Source of the DNA: an uncultured Oscillospiraceae bacterium
GTDB taxonomy: Bacteria > Bacillota > Clostridia > Oscillospirales > Oscillospiraceae
Reading direction: 5' to 3'
DNA length: 25,243 nt
Assembly (NCBI GenBank): GCA_934636305.1
Contig: CAKUAM010000025.1
Coordinates: 1-25,243 of the forward strand
The notes beneath the pieces were generated by a model that saw only the letters and a list, made by a program, of their open reading frames with translations, was not told where the DNA came from and ran no database searches. Positions 13,674 to 20,662 of the stretch are shown one piece after another; position 1 is the first letter of the stretch; every line of letters begins with the position of its first letter. The position numbers were made by a program, and so were the translations under genes.

Positions 13674-14429
13674 ATGCTCAATCAGTTTTCAAGAACACAA
13701 TTGCTTCTCGGTGCAGAGGCAATGGAGAAGCTCAGGCATGCGCGTGTGGCCGTGTTTGGCATCGGCGGCGTGGGCGGCTATGTCTGTGAGGGGCTTGTGC
13801 GCAGCGGTGTGGGCGCGTTCGATCTTGTCGACGACGACAAGGTCTGTCTGACGAACCTGAACCGGCAGATCCACGCCACGCGCAAAACGGTCGGCCAGTA
13901 TAAGGTGGATGTCATGCGGGAGCGGATGCTGGAGATCAATCCGGACTGCGATATCCGTGTGCATAAGTGCTTTTATCTGCCGGAGACGGCGGGGGAGTTC
14001 AATTTCTCAGACTACGACTATGTGGTTGACGCCGTTGATACCGTGACGGCGAAGGTGACACTGGTGCTTGAGGCGCAGAAGGCGGGTGTGCCCATCATCA
14101 GCTGCATGGGTGCGGGCAACAAGCTGGATCCGACGCGGTTCCGCGTGGCGGATATCTACAAAACGCAGGGCTGCCCGCTGGCGCGCGTCATGCGGCAGGC
14201 ACTCAGAAAGCGCGGCGTCCGGCACCTGAAGGTCGTCTACTCTGACGAGATTCCCACAAGGCCCATCGAGGACATGTCCATCAGCTGCCGCAGCCATTGT
14301 ATCTGCCCGCCGGGCGCGAAGCACAAGTGCACAGAGCGCCGCGACATTCCCGGCAGCACAGCCTTTGTGCCGTCAGTGGCGGGGCTTATCCTTGCAGGCG
14401 AGGTTGTCAAGGATCTGACCAGGGCATGA
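13674..14429 (+). CDS. tcdA: tRNA threonylcarbamoyladenosine dehydratase (TcdA/CsdL)
   Basis: A 251-residue E1-like enzyme that uses ATP to cyclise t6A37 in tRNA to ct6A. FGIGGVGGYVCEGLVRSG (about residues 28-45) is the nucleotide-binding loop. LVDDDKVCLTNLNRQIHA (51-68) is the ThiF/E1 signature with acidic metal ligands and the Asn-Arg pair. DYVVDAVDTVTAKVTL, GAGNKLDPTRF and YKTQGCPLARVMRQ match the TcdA subfamily rather than MoeB or ThiF. C-terminal cysteines (SCRSHCICPPGAKHKC) are a variant extension. It has its own promoter and is coupled by an ATGA overlap to the next gene, an unexpected partner. Confidence 0.93.
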   Translation: MLNQFSRTQLLLGAEAMEKLRHARVAVFGIGGVGGYVCEGLVRSGVGAFDLVDDDKVCLTNLNRQIHATRKTVGQYKVDVMRERMLEINPDCDIRVHKCFYLPETAGEFNFSDYDYVVDAVDTVTAKVTLVLEAQKAGVPIISCMGAGNKLDPTRFRVADIYKTQGCPLARVMRQALRKRGVRHLKVVYSDEIPTRPIEDMSISCRSHCICPPGAKHKCTERRDIPGSTAFVPSVAGLILAGEVVKDLTRA

Positions 14430-15859
14430 AAAAGACCTATGTGACGAGCGTGCCGAACCAGATCGGTGCGTTTCTGGAGGCCAGCCGGCTGTTTGCCGGA
14501 CTTGGCATGAATATCACCCGTGTCAGCTATAATAAGGCGGTCGACTCGCATACGATTTTCGTCGAGGCTGACGGCTCTGCCCGGCAGCATGAAAAGGCGG
14601 CGGCAGAGCTTGCCTCGCTTGGATATCTGCACGGACCGGAGTCGGAAAAGAGCGTGGTGCTGCTGGAGTTTCGGCTGCGCGACGTGCCCGGCAGCGTGAC
14701 GCAGATCCTCTCGCTGATCAGTGCGTTCAGCTTCAATATCTCCTATCTGAGTTCGCAGGAAAACGGGACGGACTGGCAGCTGTTTAAAATGGGGTTGTTT
14801 GTGGATGATCCGGCACGGATCCGGCAGTTTCTGACGCAGGCGGAGGAAATCTGTCCGGTGCGCGTGATTGACTATAACCACGCGGAAAAGAGTTTTGACA
14901 ACAGTATTTTTTATGACTCGTTTGTTTCCGGGCTGTGCCGGCAGGCGCACCTGACAGACGAGCAGCGGCAGGCGCTTCTCGTGAATGCCAATCTTGCCAT
15001 GCAGACGCTTGACGAGCGCGGACTGTCCCCATACCGGACCTTTGATTCCATCGGCCGATTTGCGGAGCTCCTGGCGATCAGCCACGCCGAGCAGTTCTCT
15101 CCGCGCATCACGTCGCAGCAGCTGACGGACAAAACGACCCTGACGCTCATTGAGCCGCCCTGCGGCAGCAATACGGCCGTTTTGCAGTGCGGGGATGAGG
15201 TACTGTTTCTTGACAGCGGCTATGCATGCTATCGGGAGGAAATGCTGCCGATTCTGCGCAGGCTTGTGCCGGAGTTTGATACGCGGAGGAAACGGATTTT
15301 TATTACCCATGCAGATCTTGACCACTGCGGGCTGCTGCCGGAGTTTGATGAGGTTCTGCTGAGCGCAAAAAGTGCGGAGATTTTGCGGCTGGAGGCGGCG
15401 GGAAAGAACGGCTGCCGGGAGCAGAACCCACTTCATAAGCCGTATGTGCGGATCTGCAAGATTCTGACGGCATATGTGCCGCCGGAGCCAGAAAAGCTGC
15501 ATGTCTGCTGGGGCGATCTGACGCCGCTGCAGACGCCGCTGCAGCCGGTTGGACGGCTGCAGTTCGGGGATCTGGATTTTACGGTGATGGAGGGTGCGGG
15601 CGGACATCTGCCGGGAGAACTGGTGCTGATCGACGAAACGCACCGGATTGCCTTTACCGGCGACGTCTATGTCAATCTGCACGGCATGACGGCGGAGCAG
15701 GCGGCTTATAACCGCTATGCGCCGATCCTTATGACCTCAGTGGATACCGATCCAAAGCTCTGCGCGGAGGAGCGCCGGGCGGTGTTTGCGCAGATGACGC
15801 CGGGGAAGTGGATGGTGTTTGGCGCACACGGCAGTGGAAAAGAATATACAGCAGAATAA
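14426..15859 (+). CDS. ACT-ACT-metallo-beta-lactamase fusion protein
   Basis: A 477-residue three-part protein. Residues 1-72 and about 76-150 are two ACT folds (TSVPNQIGAFLEASRLFAGL, then LLEFRLRDVPGSVTQILSLI with NISYLSSQE), the regulatory domain that senses amino acids. Residues 150-235 form a helical bridge. Residues 236-477 are an MBL hydrolase: THADLDHCG (H295, D297, D299, H300; Asp replaces the usual second His), GGH H394, TGD D413 and FGAH H468. These could hold a two-metal site. ATG 14426 overlaps the tcdA stop (ATGA). Amino-acid control of a hydrolase is suggested; substrate is unknown. I know of no characterised member. Confidence 0.85.
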   Translation: MKKTYVTSVPNQIGAFLEASRLFAGLGMNITRVSYNKAVDSHTIFVEADGSARQHEKAAAELASLGYLHGPESEKSVVLLEFRLRDVPGSVTQILSLISAFSFNISYLSSQENGTDWQLFKMGLFVDDPARIRQFLTQAEEICPVRVIDYNHAEKSFDNSIFYDSFVSGLCRQAHLTDEQRQALLVNANLAMQTLDERGLSPYRTFDSIGRFAELLAISHAEQFSPRITSQQLTDKTTLTLIEPPCGSNTAVLQCGDEVLFLDSGYACYREEMLPILRRLVPEFDTRRKRIFITHADLDHCGLLPEFDEVLLSAKSAEILRLEAAGKNGCREQNPLHKPYVRICKILTAYVPPEPEKLHVCWGDLTPLQTPLQPVGRLQFGDLDFTVMEGAGGHLPGELVLIDETHRIAFTGDVYVNLHGMTAEQAAYNRYAPILMTSVDTDPKLCAEERRAVFAQMTPGKWMVFGAHGSGKEYTAE

Positions 15860-15896
15860 ACCGGGGCGGCTTTGCAGCAGCAAAGCCGCCCCGGTT
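15859..15896. terminator. bidirectional hairpin between convergent operons
   Basis: A perfect 16-bp stem (15859-15874 with 15881-15896) and 6-nt loop begin inside the stop codon of the MBL gene and end 30 nt from the ferredoxin stop. There is no T-run on either strand, but stem strength and position suggest it serves both operons. Confidence 0.65.
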
Positions 15897-15925
15897 AGAT
15901 TGTAAAAGCTGCCCGACGATTGTAT

Positions 15926-16408
15926 TTATCGCGGATTTGTCAGCACGCCACGCAGATCGTAAATGGCGTGGCGCGGACATTTGACGGCGCATTGCCCGCA
16001 GGACAGGCAGACAGACTCGTCAATGTGGGACAGATTGTCTATCACAGTGATCGCGCCGGCCGGACACAGCTTCTGGCAGATGCCGCAGCCGATGCAGCTG
16101 ACCTGGCACATCCTGCGTGCATCCTTGCCGGCGTCACGGTTGGAGCATTTGACGACGACAGGATTGGCGCATTCGTGAATGTGGATGAGCTCCCGCGGAC
16201 ATTCGCGCACGCATTTGCCGCAGGCAATGCACAGATCCTCATTCACCTCAGCAACACCGTACTCGTTGAGGGCGATGGCCCCGAATTTACATGCGTTCAC
16301 GCACAGCTCGCAGCCGACGCAGCCGTATTGGCACTCTGCCGTTGCGCGGCAGCCGCCGTTGCAGGCGACAAGCGCAGCCTTGTAGGGAAAGCGTTTTTTG
16401 ATGGCCAT
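15926..16408 (-). CDS. RnfB-like polyferredoxin with four 4Fe-4S motifs
   Basis: A 160-residue cytoplasmic iron-sulfur protein. Four CxxCxxCxxxC motifs are visible at about C30-C40, C60-C70, C105-C115 and C134-C144. Extra cysteines at C16, C20 and C26 and a VVVKCSNRDAGKDARRMC segment recall the C-terminal half of RnfB. There is no RnfB-type N-terminal membrane helix. The ATG lies 1 nt after the hydroxylase stop codon and its ribosome site lies inside the end of that gene, so the two are made together. It probably takes electrons from the [2Fe-2S] centres of the hydroxylase, in place of an FAD subunit. Confidence 0.9.
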   Translation of the reverse strand: MAIKKRFPYKAALVACNGGCRATAECQYGCVGCELCVNACKFGAIALNEYGVAEVNEDLCIACGKCVRECPRELIHIHECANPVVVKCSNRDAGKDARRMCQVSCIGCGICQKLCPAGAITVIDNLSHIDESVCLSCGQCAVKCPRHAIYDLRGVLTNPR

Positions 16409-16409
16409 G

Positions 16410-18992
16410 TTATTTCCCCTTCCTTTCATACGGCGTGTTGGCAAGCGGGAGCCTTGTCCGGCGCTCGCCGTCGTAACGGAAATAAGCGTCGGCAATGGCA
16501 GGCGCGGTGGGGATGGAGGTAATCTCGCCGATGCCGATGGCGCCGCAGGCCACGTCCAGCCCCGGCTTGTCGATGACAATCGGCACAAGCTTCGGAATTT
16601 CATGCGCGCGGAACAGGCCAAGCTGGCCAAATTTTTCAATCGGCTTGCAGTTTTCATCAATGGGATACTGCTCACGCAGCGCGTAGCCCATGCTCATGAT
16701 GACGCCGCCTTCAATCTGGCCCTCGCACGAGCGGGGATTGACGGCCTTGCCGACGTCGTGTGCAGCGACGATCTGCTCAAGCTTGCCGGTCTTTGTGTCA
16801 ATAACGCACATCTGCGTGGCGTAGCCGTAGGCCACGTGCGAAACAGGGTGCGGCACATCCGCGCCAAGCTTGTCCGTCTTGGCCAGATATTCGCCGTAAA
16901 ACTCCTGCCCTACGAGATCGGACAGTGTATGGCCCTCCAGTGCGGCGCTGAGCTTTTCACAGGCTCTTCGGCAGGCCTCACCGGTCACGAGCGTCTGGCG
17001 CGAGCCGGAGGTATCGCCGGAATCCGGTGCAATCCAGGTATTGGAGCGCTCATAGACAATATCCCTGCGGCCGAGCGGCGTGTTGGTGACGATCATCTGG
17101 ACCAGCACCGTGCCGACGCCCTGCCCGATGCACGAAGCGCCCGCGTAGATGTGCACCTTCGCATCGTCCTCCACGATCAGCTTGCAGCGGCCCCAGTCCG
17201 GGATGCCGACGCCGACGCCTGCGTTTTTCATTGCGCAGGCAATGCCGACAGGCTTGCCCAGCTTCATGGCTTCGTCATAATACGGCTTGACCGCCTCGAG
17301 CGTCTCGACAAGACCCGTCTCCGAGCCTACAATCTGGCCGTTCGGCAGCTCCTGCCCGGGCCGGATAGCGTTGCGGTAGCGGATCTCCCACGGGGTAATG
17401 CCGACCTTGTCGGCCATTTCGTTCAGAAGCGTCTCCGTGGCGAAGCAGGTCTGCGTGACGCCAAAGCCGCGGAATGCGCCGGCAGGCGGGTTATTGGTAT
17501 AGTAGGCAGTGCCTTCAATTTCAAAGTTCTGATAGTTATACGGGCCGGCGGCATGCGTGCACGCACGCTCCAGCACCGGGCCGCCCAGCGAGGCGAACGC
17601 GCCGGTATCGGAGTAAACCCTGGCCGTGACGCCCTGAATGATGCCGTTTTCGTCGCAGCCCATGGTGAAGTCCATCCAGAATGGATGGCGCTTGGGGTGG
17701 ATGAGCAGCGATTCCGGGCGCGTGAGCTTGACCTTGACGGTGCGGCCGGTCAGATAGGTGATGAGCGCGGCGTGGTGCTGGACGCTCATATCCTCCTTGC
17801 CGCCAAAGCCGCCGCCGACCAGCTGGTTCTGTACGCGGACCTTGTCTGAGCCAAGCAGCAGCTTGCATTCATGCAGCGTAGTATGCGACGACTGGTCGGT
17901 GGAGAGCACCATGACATAACCGTCGCGATCCAGATAGGACACGGCGCACTCCGGCTCCAGGAACGCATGCTCGGTCCAGGGCGTCTCAAAGTGCTGCGAA
18001 ATGACATATTTGGAATTTTTGATGGCCGTTTCGGCGTCGCCGCGGGCAATGTGCTTGTAGGCCTGGACGTTGGATTCCTCCTCGTCGAATACGCGCGGCG
18101 CGCCCTCGGCCCAGGCCTCCGGCGGGTTGTGAACGGCAGGCAGCGGCTCGTAGGTGACCTTGACAAGCTTTTTTGCTTTTTCGAGGATTTCGGGAGTTTC
18201 CGCCACGACGAGCGCAATCGCGTCGCCAAGATAATGCGTCAGCCCGCCGATGGGGATGAGCGAATACTGGTCGTGCTTCAGATGGCCGACCTTGTTTTCC
18301 CCGGGAATATCCTTCGCGGTAATCACGCGCACGACGCCGGGCAGCGCCTCTGCCTTTGATGCATCGATGGCGAGAACTCTTGCGCGCGGGTACTGGCTGC
18401 GGACGGCAGAGCCGTAGCACATGTCCGGCAGGTACCAGTCGTCCGGGTATTTGCCGTAGCCAAGGACCTTTTCCTCCACGTCGATGCGGTGGACGTTCGA
18501 GCCGAGCGTCCAGTCGTTCTCCGACGCCTCGGGAATCACGCCCTCGCGGCGGCACTTCGCGGCCAGTCGCACCGCGTCCATGATCTTGACATAGCCCGTG
18601 CAGCGGCAGTAGTTGTTGCGCAGCGCGTAGCGGATCTCATCATCCGTCGGGTTCAAATTCTTATCAAGCAGCGCCTTGGTGCACAGCACCATGCCCGGGA
18701 TGCAGAAGCCGCACTGTACGGCGCCGGCCTCGCCGTAGGCGTAGGTGTAAAGATGCTTTTCTTCGTCGCTCAGGCCCTCCACGGTGATGACGTGCTTTCC
18801 CTCCAGTGCGTCGGTAGACGGCGTGCAGGCCCGGATGGGCTGGCCGTCAATGAGCACGGTACATGCGCCGCAGGCGCCCTCAGAACAGCCGTCCTTGACC
18901 GAGGTCAGGTGCAGCGTGTCGCGCAGATAACGCAGAAGCCGCTGGTTCTGCGTGACGGTGACCTGCTCACCGTTGACAAAAAATACTGCCAT
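16410..18992 (-). CDS. molybdenum hydroxylase, xanthine dehydrogenase-like, probably selenium-dependent type
   Basis: An 860-residue single-chain hydroxylase. Residues 1-75: plant-type [2Fe-2S] domain (C36, C41, C44, C56). Residues 80-150: second [2Fe-2S] domain (C94, C97, C129, C131; CGFCIPGM and CRCTGY). From about 165: molybdopterin domain with GGGFGGKED, PPAGAFRGFG, GQGVGT and GIGEITSIPTAP, whose Glu is the likely catalytic base. No FAD domain is fused and no separate FAD subunit lies near. This architecture also occurs in Desulfovibrio aldehyde oxidoreductase, but the DUF3343 and EF2568-type neighbours favour the labile-selenium xanthine dehydrogenase group. AAAAGGAG precedes ATG 18992. 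There is no in-frame Sec codon; in this family selenium is a cofactor. Confidence 0.9.
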   Translation of the reverse strand: MAVFFVNGEQVTVTQNQRLLRYLRDTLHLTSVKDGCSEGACGACTVLIDGQPIRACTPSTDALEGKHVITVEGLSDEEKHLYTYAYGEAGAVQCGFCIPGMVLCTKALLDKNLNPTDDEIRYALRNNYCRCTGYVKIMDAVRLAAKCRREGVIPEASENDWTLGSNVHRIDVEEKVLGYGKYPDDWYLPDMCYGSAVRSQYPRARVLAIDASKAEALPGVVRVITAKDIPGENKVGHLKHDQYSLIPIGGLTHYLGDAIALVVAETPEILEKAKKLVKVTYEPLPAVHNPPEAWAEGAPRVFDEEESNVQAYKHIARGDAETAIKNSKYVISQHFETPWTEHAFLEPECAVSYLDRDGYVMVLSTDQSSHTTLHECKLLLGSDKVRVQNQLVGGGFGGKEDMSVQHHAALITYLTGRTVKVKLTRPESLLIHPKRHPFWMDFTMGCDENGIIQGVTARVYSDTGAFASLGGPVLERACTHAAGPYNYQNFEIEGTAYYTNNPPAGAFRGFGVTQTCFATETLLNEMADKVGITPWEIRYRNAIRPGQELPNGQIVGSETGLVETLEAVKPYYDEAMKLGKPVGIACAMKNAGVGVGIPDWGRCKLIVEDDAKVHIYAGASCIGQGVGTVLVQMIVTNTPLGRRDIVYERSNTWIAPDSGDTSGSRQTLVTGEACRRACEKLSAALEGHTLSDLVGQEFYGEYLAKTDKLGADVPHPVSHVAYGYATQMCVIDTKTGKLEQIVAAHDVGKAVNPRSCEGQIEGGVIMSMGYALREQYPIDENCKPIEKFGQLGLFRAHEIPKLVPIVIDKPGLDVACGAIGIGEITSIPTAPAIADAYFRYDGERRTRLPLANTPYERKGK

Positions 18993-19121
18993 GGTAAAAA
19001 CTCCTTTTTGTTCGAATCTCGGCTTTCACGTCACAGCGCCGCTGTTCTCGGCCGGCATATTGTGCCTGAGCCACCGTAATTCCGAAGTTTTCCCGGCAAG
19101 GGACATAATGCCTAAAAAACT
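18993..19121 (-). ncRNA. structured 5' leader of the xdh mRNA, possible cis-regulatory RNA
   Basis: About 130 nt separate the predicted start of transcription from the ATG. On the minus strand it can fold with an outer GGCT/AGCC stem enclosing GGCA-loop-TGCC and ACAGC-GGC-GCTGT hairpins, preceded by another GGCA/TGCC hairpin. It does not match the guanine-type purine riboswitch, whose two 7-nt kissing loops are missing. I cannot assign it to a known family; it may simply be a long leader. Confidence 0.35.
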
Positions 19122-19127
19122 TTTATT

Positions 19128-19156
19128 ATTATACAATAATTTTTAGCACTCTGCAA
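19128..19156 (-). promoter_or_regulatory. sigma-A promoter of the xdh operon
   Basis: TATAAT on the minus strand (19128-19133) is preceded at exactly 17 bp by TTGCAG (19151-19156). The hexamers are identical to those of the csd promoter at 20588-20616. Confidence 0.75.
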
Positions 19157-19197
19157 TATATAGGGGCGAAGAAACGTTATTCTAAATATATATAACG

Positions 19198-19434
19198 CTA
19201 CATCATGCACACGTGGTAGCCGTCCACCTCCAGCTGCAGCTGCTCAAAAAGTGCCTGCACGGCGGCGCGGTTTTCCGGGGCGGTGCGCCAGCCGAGGCCG
19301 CAGTCGCTTGTGATCTCGCGCGGGACGGGGATGATCCGCCCGGGCAGCCCGGTCTGCTGGCAGGCCTGCTCCGCGGCCATGGCGGCGCTGGTGGTATAGA
19401 AGGTGACAATCAGATATGGTTTCTTTTCTCTCAT
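19198..19434 (-). CDS. DUF3343 protein, putative Se/S carrier-like
   Basis: A 78-residue protein with YLIVTFYTTSAAMAAEQACQ, then GRIIPVPREITSDCGLGWRT and C45 in the conserved CG pair. This is the compact DUF3343 fold, described in databases as a putative selenium/sulfur carrier, and a short CMM ending adds another cysteine. It overlaps the desulfurase stop by ATGA, so the two are co-translated; a carrier that accepts S or Se from the desulfurase is the natural reading. No biochemical role is proven for the family to my knowledge. It lies upstream of xdh on the same strand and may share read-through transcripts. Confidence 0.85.
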   Translation of the reverse strand: MREKKPYLIVTFYTTSAAMAAEQACQQTGLPGRIIPVPREITSDCGLGWRTAPENRAAVQALFEQLQLEVDGYHVCMM

Positions 19435-20567
19435 GCCTGTGCAATCTCCCTGATGGCGCGGATAGCTGCGTCAACATCTTGTTCTGTGTTGTAATAACCG
19501 AAGCTGAACCGCACCGCGCCCTGCTCTGCGGTCCCCAGCGCCGCATGCAGTCTGGGCGCGCAGTGAGCCCCGGCGCGCACCGCGATATCATAGACCTCGG
19601 CCAGCTCGTCGGCGACGGCGGATGATTCATAATCCCGGATGTTGAGGGTCACGACCGGCGCGCGGGCTGCGGCGGAAAAGTCACCGTAGACCGTGACGCC
19701 CTCGATGGCAGAAACACCTGCATAAAACTGCTGCATAAGCGCCGTTTCGTGGGTGCGGATGGCGTCCGGGCCGGTTCCTTTGATAAATTCCAGTGCGGCC
19801 AGCAGTCCGGCCAGCCCGTGCCCGTTGCAGGTGCCGGCTTCAAGCCGGGTGGGGTACTGCGGCGGCTGGGTCTGCAGGAAGGTCTGTACGCCGGTCCCGC
19901 CAACGCACCAGGGGCGAATGTCCACCCCCTCCGCCACACACAGCCCGCCGGTGCCCTGCGGGCCCATAAGGCTTTTGTGGCCGGTGAAGCACAGAACGCT
20001 GATGTGCTGGGTCTGCATGTCAATGGGGAATACCCCGGCGGTCTGGGACGCGTCAACGACAAACAGCAGCCCGTGCGCGGCGCAGAACGCGCCGATGCGG
20101 GTAAGATCCAGCAGATTTCCGGTCAGGTTGGAGCCCGCGGTGCAGACGACGGCGCGTGTGTTCGGCTGCAGCAGACGCTCAAAATCGGCGTAGTCGATGC
20201 AGCCGCGCCGGTCTGCCGGCAAAAATGAGACGGCGACGCCGCGGCTCTGCTCACGGTACAGCGGGCGCAGGACGGAGTTGTGCTCCAGATCCGTGCTCAG
20301 CACATGGTCGCCCGGACAGAACAGACCGGAAATGGCAATGTTCAGCGCCTGGGTGGAATTTGCCGTGAAGCATACGTGGTCTGCCCGCGCGCAGCCAAAG
20401 AGCGCAGCGGCAGCCTCCCGGGCCCGGAAGATCGTGCGGGAGGCAGACAGACTGCCGCCGTGGGCCGCGCGGCCGCTGTTGCCCATGGTCTGCATGGCGG
20501 AAACAACGGCGTCAATGACGCAGGGTGGTTTCTGCAGTGTGGTTGCCGCATTGTCGAGATAGATCAT
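19431..20567 (-). CDS. cysteine desulfurase-like class V aminotransferase (EF2568 type)
   Basis: A 378-residue PLP enzyme of the cysteine desulfurase/selenocysteine lyase family. MIYLDNAATT starts the fold. LEHNSVLRPL (H96) and VVDASQTAG (Asp binding the pyridine nitrogen) follow. FTGHKSLMGPQGTGGL carries the PLP lysine K198. RAGAHCAPRLHAALGT carries the catalytic cysteine C336. These choices match the EF2568 subgroup seen beside selenium-dependent molybdenum hydroxylases, not housekeeping IscS/SufS. It would mobilise S or Se for the terminal ligand of the Mo cofactor or for the DUF3343 carrier. ATG 20567 lies behind AAGGGGGG with a very short leader. Confidence 0.9.
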   Translation of the reverse strand: MIYLDNAATTLQKPPCVIDAVVSAMQTMGNSGRAAHGGSLSASRTIFRAREAAAALFGCARADHVCFTANSTQALNIAISGLFCPGDHVLSTDLEHNSVLRPLYREQSRGVAVSFLPADRRGCIDYADFERLLQPNTRAVVCTAGSNLTGNLLDLTRIGAFCAAHGLLFVVDASQTAGVFPIDMQTQHISVLCFTGHKSLMGPQGTGGLCVAEGVDIRPWCVGGTGVQTFLQTQPPQYPTRLEAGTCNGHGLAGLLAALEFIKGTGPDAIRTHETALMQQFYAGVSAIEGVTVYGDFSAAARAPVVTLNIRDYESSAVADELAEVYDIAVRAGAHCAPRLHAALGTAEQGAVRFSFGYYNTEQDVDAAIRAIREIAQA

Positions 20568-20587
20568 GTCCAGCCCCCCTTTTCTCC

Positions 20588-20616
20588 ATTATATAAAAAA
20601 GGCAGACAGACTGCAA
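20588..20616 (-). promoter_or_regulatory. csd promoter embedded in the preceding terminator
   Basis: TATAAT on the minus strand (20588-20593) and TTGCAG (20611-20616) are spaced by 17 bp. The -35 lies in the loop and end of the upstream terminator hairpin, and the spacer is that hairpin's descending arm plus its T-run. Transcription would start near 20581, about 14 nt before the ATG, so the ribosome site is almost at the 5' end. Confidence 0.65.
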
Positions 20617-20634
20617 TGCGGTCTGTCTGCCTTT
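20598..20634 (-). terminator. intrinsic terminator of the GntR-ABC operon
   Basis: A perfect 14-bp stem (20598-20611 with 20621-20634) and 9-nt loop are followed on the minus strand by a T-run and ATAT. It lies 29 nt past the ABC permease stop codon. Confidence 0.88.
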
Positions 20635-20662
20635 TGTTCGAAATTACCGAAAACAGGACAAG

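Noticed and set aside
14237..15682. 481-codon minus-strand open frame opposite the MBL fusion
   Set aside because: Antisense shadow; the plus strand carries clear ACT and MBL motifs in order.
16398..17849. 483-codon plus-strand open frame opposite xdh
   Set aside because: Antisense shadow of conserved molybdopterin-domain coding sequence; no ribosome site or recognisable domain.
16410..18992. Selenocysteine (UGA) in the molybdenum hydroxylase
   Set aside because: The frame is uninterrupted and has no internal TGA; selenium in this family is a labile cofactor, not a coded residue.
19009..19022. TTCGAATC, resembling a tRNA T-loop
   Set aside because: No acceptor, D or anticodon stems surround it; a chance match in the xdh leader.
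18993..19127. Guanine/adenine riboswitch in the xdh leader
   Set aside because: The two 7-nt kissing loops and conserved junction bases of the purine aptamer are not present.
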